A DNA stretch of 64,000 nt from Jiulongibacter sediminis (lineage in GTDB: Bacteria > Bacteroidota > Bacteroidia > Cytophagales > Spirosomataceae), in assembly GCF_001306455.1 (NCBI RefSeq), contig NZ_LGTQ01000015.1:1-64000 (forward strand), written 5' to 3'. The notes beneath the pieces are model-generated. The model was not told the DNA's origin and did no database searches. It saw only the letters and a list, made by a program, of their open reading frames with translations. Position 1 is the first letter of the stretch, and each line of letters starts with the position of its first letter. The position numbers and the translations under genes were made by a program. Of this stretch, positions 60,929 to 64,000 are shown in pieces.

Positions 60929-62386
60929 ATGTTAATTCACCTTATAATTCTGATTCCTTTGGCTGGTGCTTTGATCAGCCTCCTGGCAGGAAAAAACAAT
61001 CAGAGCCTGAGTAAAAACATTGCTCTTTTGGGCAGTTTGATTTCACTGGTTGTGTTCATCTATGCTGCCATTCAGCATCAGGCCGGCAATACGGAGCTTT
61101 TATCGCTAAATAAGCCTTGGCTTCCTGAAATGAATCTGGCTCTCAAATTTTCAGTAGATGGCATAAGCCTTTTGCTTATCGCTCTCAGTCAGGTTCTGAT
61201 TCCTCTGATTATTTTGAGCACCTCAAAGATTGAATATCATAAGTCGCATTTGCTCTATGCGTTGATTCTCGTGACTCAATCGGCTTTGGTAGGTGTTTTC
61301 TCTGCCAAGGATATTTTCCTTTTCTACTTCTTTTTCGAAGCGGCACTGGTTCCTGCATATTTCATTGCATTGAACTGGGGAAATAAAGAGAGTTCAAAAG
61401 CATCGTTTAAGATGTTTATTTACACCATTTTCGGTTCGCTAATCATGCTGGTGGCTCTGGTATTTCTTTACTCAAAAGGTCAGACAGCAGATATGGATGC
61501 TTTGATCTCCACGGCTGAGTTCATGCCTTCTGGAGTTCAGAGAGCTTTGTTCTGGGCGTTTCTTCTGGCGTTTGCCATCAAAATGCCCCTTTTCCCGATG
61601 CATACCTGGCAACCGGATGCGTACACTACTTCGCCCACACCGGCTACTATGCTTCTTTCAGGATTATTGTCAAAGATGGGAGTTTATGGTTTGATTAGAA
61701 TTGCCTTGCCTCTTTCGCCATGGGCTGCAGAGCATTATTCGGTGATAGTTATTGGTATGGCGGTGATTGGTCTGATATACGGTTCTATCATCGCTATCAA
61801 GCAAGATAGCATCAAGCGATTGATAGCCTACTCTTCTTTTGCACACATGGGGCTTATGGCCGCAGGTGTTTTCAGTGGTAATATTGAAGGTTTGCAAGGG
61901 GCCGTGTTCCAGATGCTGGCTCATGGAGTTAACGCAGTGGGCTTATTTTTCGTCGCTAAAATCATTTTTGAAAGAACAGGTTCACGAAGCCTTTCAAGTC
62001 TTGGCGGTTTAAACAAAACTGCTCCGGCTTTGAGTATTTTCTTCATGATTATTCTGCTGGGTAGTGTGGCACTACCATTGACCAATGGTTTCGTTGGTGA
62101 ATTTTTGATGCTGAAAGGTCTTTTTGAGAAACATCAGCTCTTGGGTATCATTGCAGGTTTGAGTATTATCCTCGGGGCAGTGTATATGCTTCGTCTTTTC
62201 CAGAAAACCATGTTTGGTGAAAGCAATGAACTCACCGAATCAGTAGAAGATGTAAGTGGAATCGAAAAGCTGACGCTGGCCATCATTTCAGGTCTGGTAA
62301 TTCTTATGGGTGTGTTCCCGAATGTTTTATTGAAAGTTTCAGAACCTGCCTCTGAAGCTCTTTTAAACCTATTGGCCAAGATATAA
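60929..62386 (+). CDS. nuoM: NADH-quinone oxidoreductase subunit M
   Basis: A 485-residue antiporter-like proton-pumping subunit. Conserved helix segments include 'FYFFFEAALVPAYF' (with the glutamate), 'FAIKMPLFPMHTWQPDAYTTSPTPATMLLSGLLSKMG' (shorter blocks, key lysine in 'AIKMPLF') and 'IAYSSFAHMGLMAAG'. Normal length, no oddities. Followed after 4 bases by nuoN. Confidence 0.95.
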   Translation: MLIHLIILIPLAGALISLLAGKNNQSLSKNIALLGSLISLVVFIYAAIQHQAGNTELLSLNKPWLPEMNLALKFSVDGISLLLIALSQVLIPLIILSTSKIEYHKSHLLYALILVTQSALVGVFSAKDIFLFYFFFEAALVPAYFIALNWGNKESSKASFKMFIYTIFGSLIMLVALVFLYSKGQTADMDALISTAEFMPSGVQRALFWAFLLAFAIKMPLFPMHTWQPDAYTTSPTPATMLLSGLLSKMGVYGLIRIALPLSPWAAEHYSVIVIGMAVIGLIYGSIIAIKQDSIKRLIAYSSFAHMGLMAAGVFSGNIEGLQGAVFQMLAHGVNAVGLFFVAKIIFERTGSRSLSSLGGLNKTAPALSIFFMIILLGSVALPLTNGFVGEFLMLKGLFEKHQLLGIIAGLSIILGAVYMLRLFQKTMFGESNELTESVEDVSGIEKLTLAIISGLVILMGVFPNVLLKVSEPASEALLNLLAKI

Positions 62387-62390
62387 AATT

Positions 62391-63770
62391 ATGTATCCGA
62401 TAATATCACTTTCTGTAACCGGCCTTCTGACACTTTTTCTTGGTTTCTCTGAGAACAAGAAAATTGTATTCCCGGCCAGCATCGCCTTTTTGTTGATTGC
62501 TTTGGCTACGGCTTTTATTGACTGGAACGCCCCTGGTTTTTATTTCAATGATATGCTTCAGGTGAACAATACCAGTATTGTTTTCTGGGCTATATTGATC
62601 ATTTCGGCTATTTTGATCATGGGCTTCTCAGAAGGCTTTGAGCGTTTTGAGTTTGCTCAGCCGGCAGAGTATTTCGCTATCGTTCAGTTTTCTTTAGTTG
62701 GAGCTATCATGATGGTTTCTTTTAAAAACCTCATTATGCTTTTTCTTGGAATCGAGATTCTCTCGGTTGCCATGTACGTTTTAACGGGTGCAGATAAAAG
62801 AAATATCAGAGGTAATGAAGCTGCTTTGAAGTACTTTCTAATGGGAGCTTTTGCAACGGGTATTCTGCTTTTTGGAATGGCCATGTTTTACGGAGCAACG
62901 GGTACTTTCAATATCGGTTCAGGCGTTTTCATCGGTGGAGACAACTCTTTCTTTTTGTGGATTGGTTGTACGTTTATGTTGATTGGTATGCTGTTTAAAG
63001 TAGCTGCGGCACCTTTCCACCTCTGGACACCCGATGTTTACGAAGGTGCACCTACCATCTTTACAGCCTATATGTCAACCATTGTGAAGACGGCTGGTTT
63101 TGTAGCTCTTTTCAAAGTTTTGAGTACAACCTTCTCAGGTCTTCAGGACTTCTGGTGGATCATGATTGCCGTTTTGGTTACCCTTTCATTAATGATTGGA
63201 AACATCGGAGCGGTATCTCAAAACAGCTTCAAAAGGCTGATGGCTTACTCGAGTATTTCTCATGCCGGTTTTATGCTTCTGGCTCTTCTCGGAGATCATG
63301 AAAATGCTCTGGGCTCTATCATGTTCTATTCTGTGGTATATACTTTGGCTACGATTTCTGCTTTTGGTGTACTTATGGTAGTTTCAAAAGAACGAATTGA
63401 GAAAGGAAGGGTTTATGAGCAAAACGACCTCTTTAAAGGACTGGCTCAGAACAATGGTTTTTTGGCTACTGTTCTAATCATCGCCATGCTTTCCTTAGCT
63501 GGTATTCCACTGACTGGTGGTTTTTGGGGGAAATTCTTTGTTTTCAGAGATGCGGCCTCTTCAGGATTATTCTGGGTAATTATCATGGCGGTGCTGATGT
63601 CCGCTATAGCCATCTATTATTATTTCAAGCCGGTACTGCTGAGTATGTCAAAGAAGACCAGTCTTGAAAGTATTACAATTAATCCGCTTGCTAAGTTTAT
63701 ATTTGCCATTACCACATTTGGTACGATTGTTCTTGGAATATTTCCATGGATACTTCGTTCTCTATTTTAA
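62391..63770 (+). CDS. nuoN: NADH-quinone oxidoreductase subunit N
   Basis: A 459-residue antiporter-like subunit. It has 'FLGIEILSVAMYVLTG' with the conserved glutamate, 'LFKVAAAPFHLWTPDVYEGAPT' (shorter blocks, key lysine in 'MLFKVAAAPF') and 'LMAYSSISHAGFMLL'. It completes the K-L-M-N order seen at the end of nuo operons. Its last 25 bases overlap the start proposed for the following GtrA-like gene. Confidence 0.95.
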   Translation: MYPIISLSVTGLLTLFLGFSENKKIVFPASIAFLLIALATAFIDWNAPGFYFNDMLQVNNTSIVFWAILIISAILIMGFSEGFERFEFAQPAEYFAIVQFSLVGAIMMVSFKNLIMLFLGIEILSVAMYVLTGADKRNIRGNEAALKYFLMGAFATGILLFGMAMFYGATGTFNIGSGVFIGGDNSFFLWIGCTFMLIGMLFKVAAAPFHLWTPDVYEGAPTIFTAYMSTIVKTAGFVALFKVLSTTFSGLQDFWWIMIAVLVTLSLMIGNIGAVSQNSFKRLMAYSSISHAGFMLLALLGDHENALGSIMFYSVVYTLATISAFGVLMVVSKERIEKGRVYEQNDLFKGLAQNNGFLATVLIIAMLSLAGIPLTGGFWGKFFVFRDAASSGLFWVIIMAVLMSAIAIYYYFKPVLLSMSKKTSLESITINPLAKFIFAITTFGTIVLGIFPWILRSLF

Positions 63771-64000
63771 ATGGCTATTTGGGAAATCTAACCAGGCATA
63801 TCACTAAGAAAGAAATTGGCGGATTTATAAAATTCTTCATGACTGGCGTTTTAGGAGCCATTGTCAATTTCCTTTCACAAATTCCTTTAAAGACAATGTT
63901 TGTCAATTTTGGAATGAATGACAATAAGGCCTTTGCCTGGTCTGTTTTCTGGGCCTATATGATTGCTACGGCTGTAAGCTTTATTCCTGCAAAAATCTGG
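63746..64000 (+). CDS. GtrA-like membrane protein, 5' part only
   Basis: An open frame of 85 codons running off the window. It begins 'MDTSFSILNGYLGNL' inside the nuoN end, then has 'KKEIGGFIKFFMTGVLGAIVNFLSQ' (shorter blocks) and 'WSVFWAYMIATAVSFIPAKIW'. The pattern of a basic stretch, 'F-x-K-F-x-x-x-G-x-x-G-x-x-V-N' helix and 'V-S-F-x-x-x-K-x-W' at a later helix is that of GtrA proteins, which are thought to move lipid-linked sugars across the membrane. A start at the internal Met ('MTGVLGAIVNF') would cut the first helix, so the upstream ATG is preferred. Confidence 0.65.
   Translation, partial: MDTSFSILNGYLGNLTRHITKKEIGGFIKFFMTGVLGAIVNFLSQIPLKTMFVNFGMNDNKAFAWSVFWAYMIATAVSFIPAKIW

Overview
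The window reads as a chromosomal segment of a Bacteroidota bacterium, most likely order Cytophagales. The evidence is a SusC/SusD pair, a 7TM-DISM hybrid sensor with an AraC output domain, LytTR-type regulators, secreted proteins ending in the same 'coat-hanger' C-terminal domain, and several TAnnTTTG-type -7 promoter boxes. Genes are dense on both strands. I see no rRNA, tRNA, CRISPR array, prophage or insertion sequence.

Layout. 0.1-11 kb holds housekeeping and envelope genes: 2H phosphoesterase, M16 zinc peptidase, BadF-type sugar kinase, a split rhodanese/DUF2892 pair, a GH13 glucosidase, a Tat-exported sulfite-oxidase-like molybdoenzyme with a cytochrome c lipoprotein, a rhamnose-mutarotase-like protein, precorrin-2 dehydrogenase, PpiD and an SMP-30 lactonase. 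11-13 kb has an AlbA_2 protein and a catalytically dead M16 paralogue. 13.3-20 kb carries all four parts of a predicted peptide-ligation/proteolysis system: alpha-E protein, circularly permuted ATP-grasp, a transglutaminase fused to a circularly permuted glutamine-synthetase-like ligase (DUF2126), and the proteasome-like peptidase Anbu. 20-29.3 kb is one strand of SusC, SusD, a sodium:solute symporter and an arsenosugar-type set (divergent metallophosphoesterase, glycosyltransferase, CMD-family protein, radical SAM ArsS).

29.6-36 kb has a GH36 alpha-galactosidase divergent from a giant hybrid histidine kinase, which is its likely regulator. 36-45 kb is mixed: DUF2911-TPR protein, MFS transporter, pirin/GNAT/PAQR operon, two small envelope proteins, a class D beta-lactamase-like lipoprotein, a DUF1624 membrane protein and an NTF2-like exported protein. 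45-56 kb is the most unusual part: a LytTR DNA-binding domain fused through one membrane segment to a ~830-residue exported region, then a LytTR response regulator with its TPR histidine kinase, then a 1640-residue beta-helix surface protein whose C-terminal domain matches that of the LytTR fusion. 56.5-58.5 kb has a PA0069-type radical SAM protein and a DnaQ-like exonuclease. 58.6-63.8 kb is nuoKLMN, the membrane arm of complex I, without nuoA-J just upstream. The window ends inside a GtrA-like gene.

The best candidates for under-described biology are the LytTR-membrane-ectodomain fusion with its two-component neighbours, and the complete Anbu/ATP-grasp/alpha-E/cpGS locus, whose substrate is unknown. 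All functional calls come from motif reading and recalled family knowledge. No database search was run.
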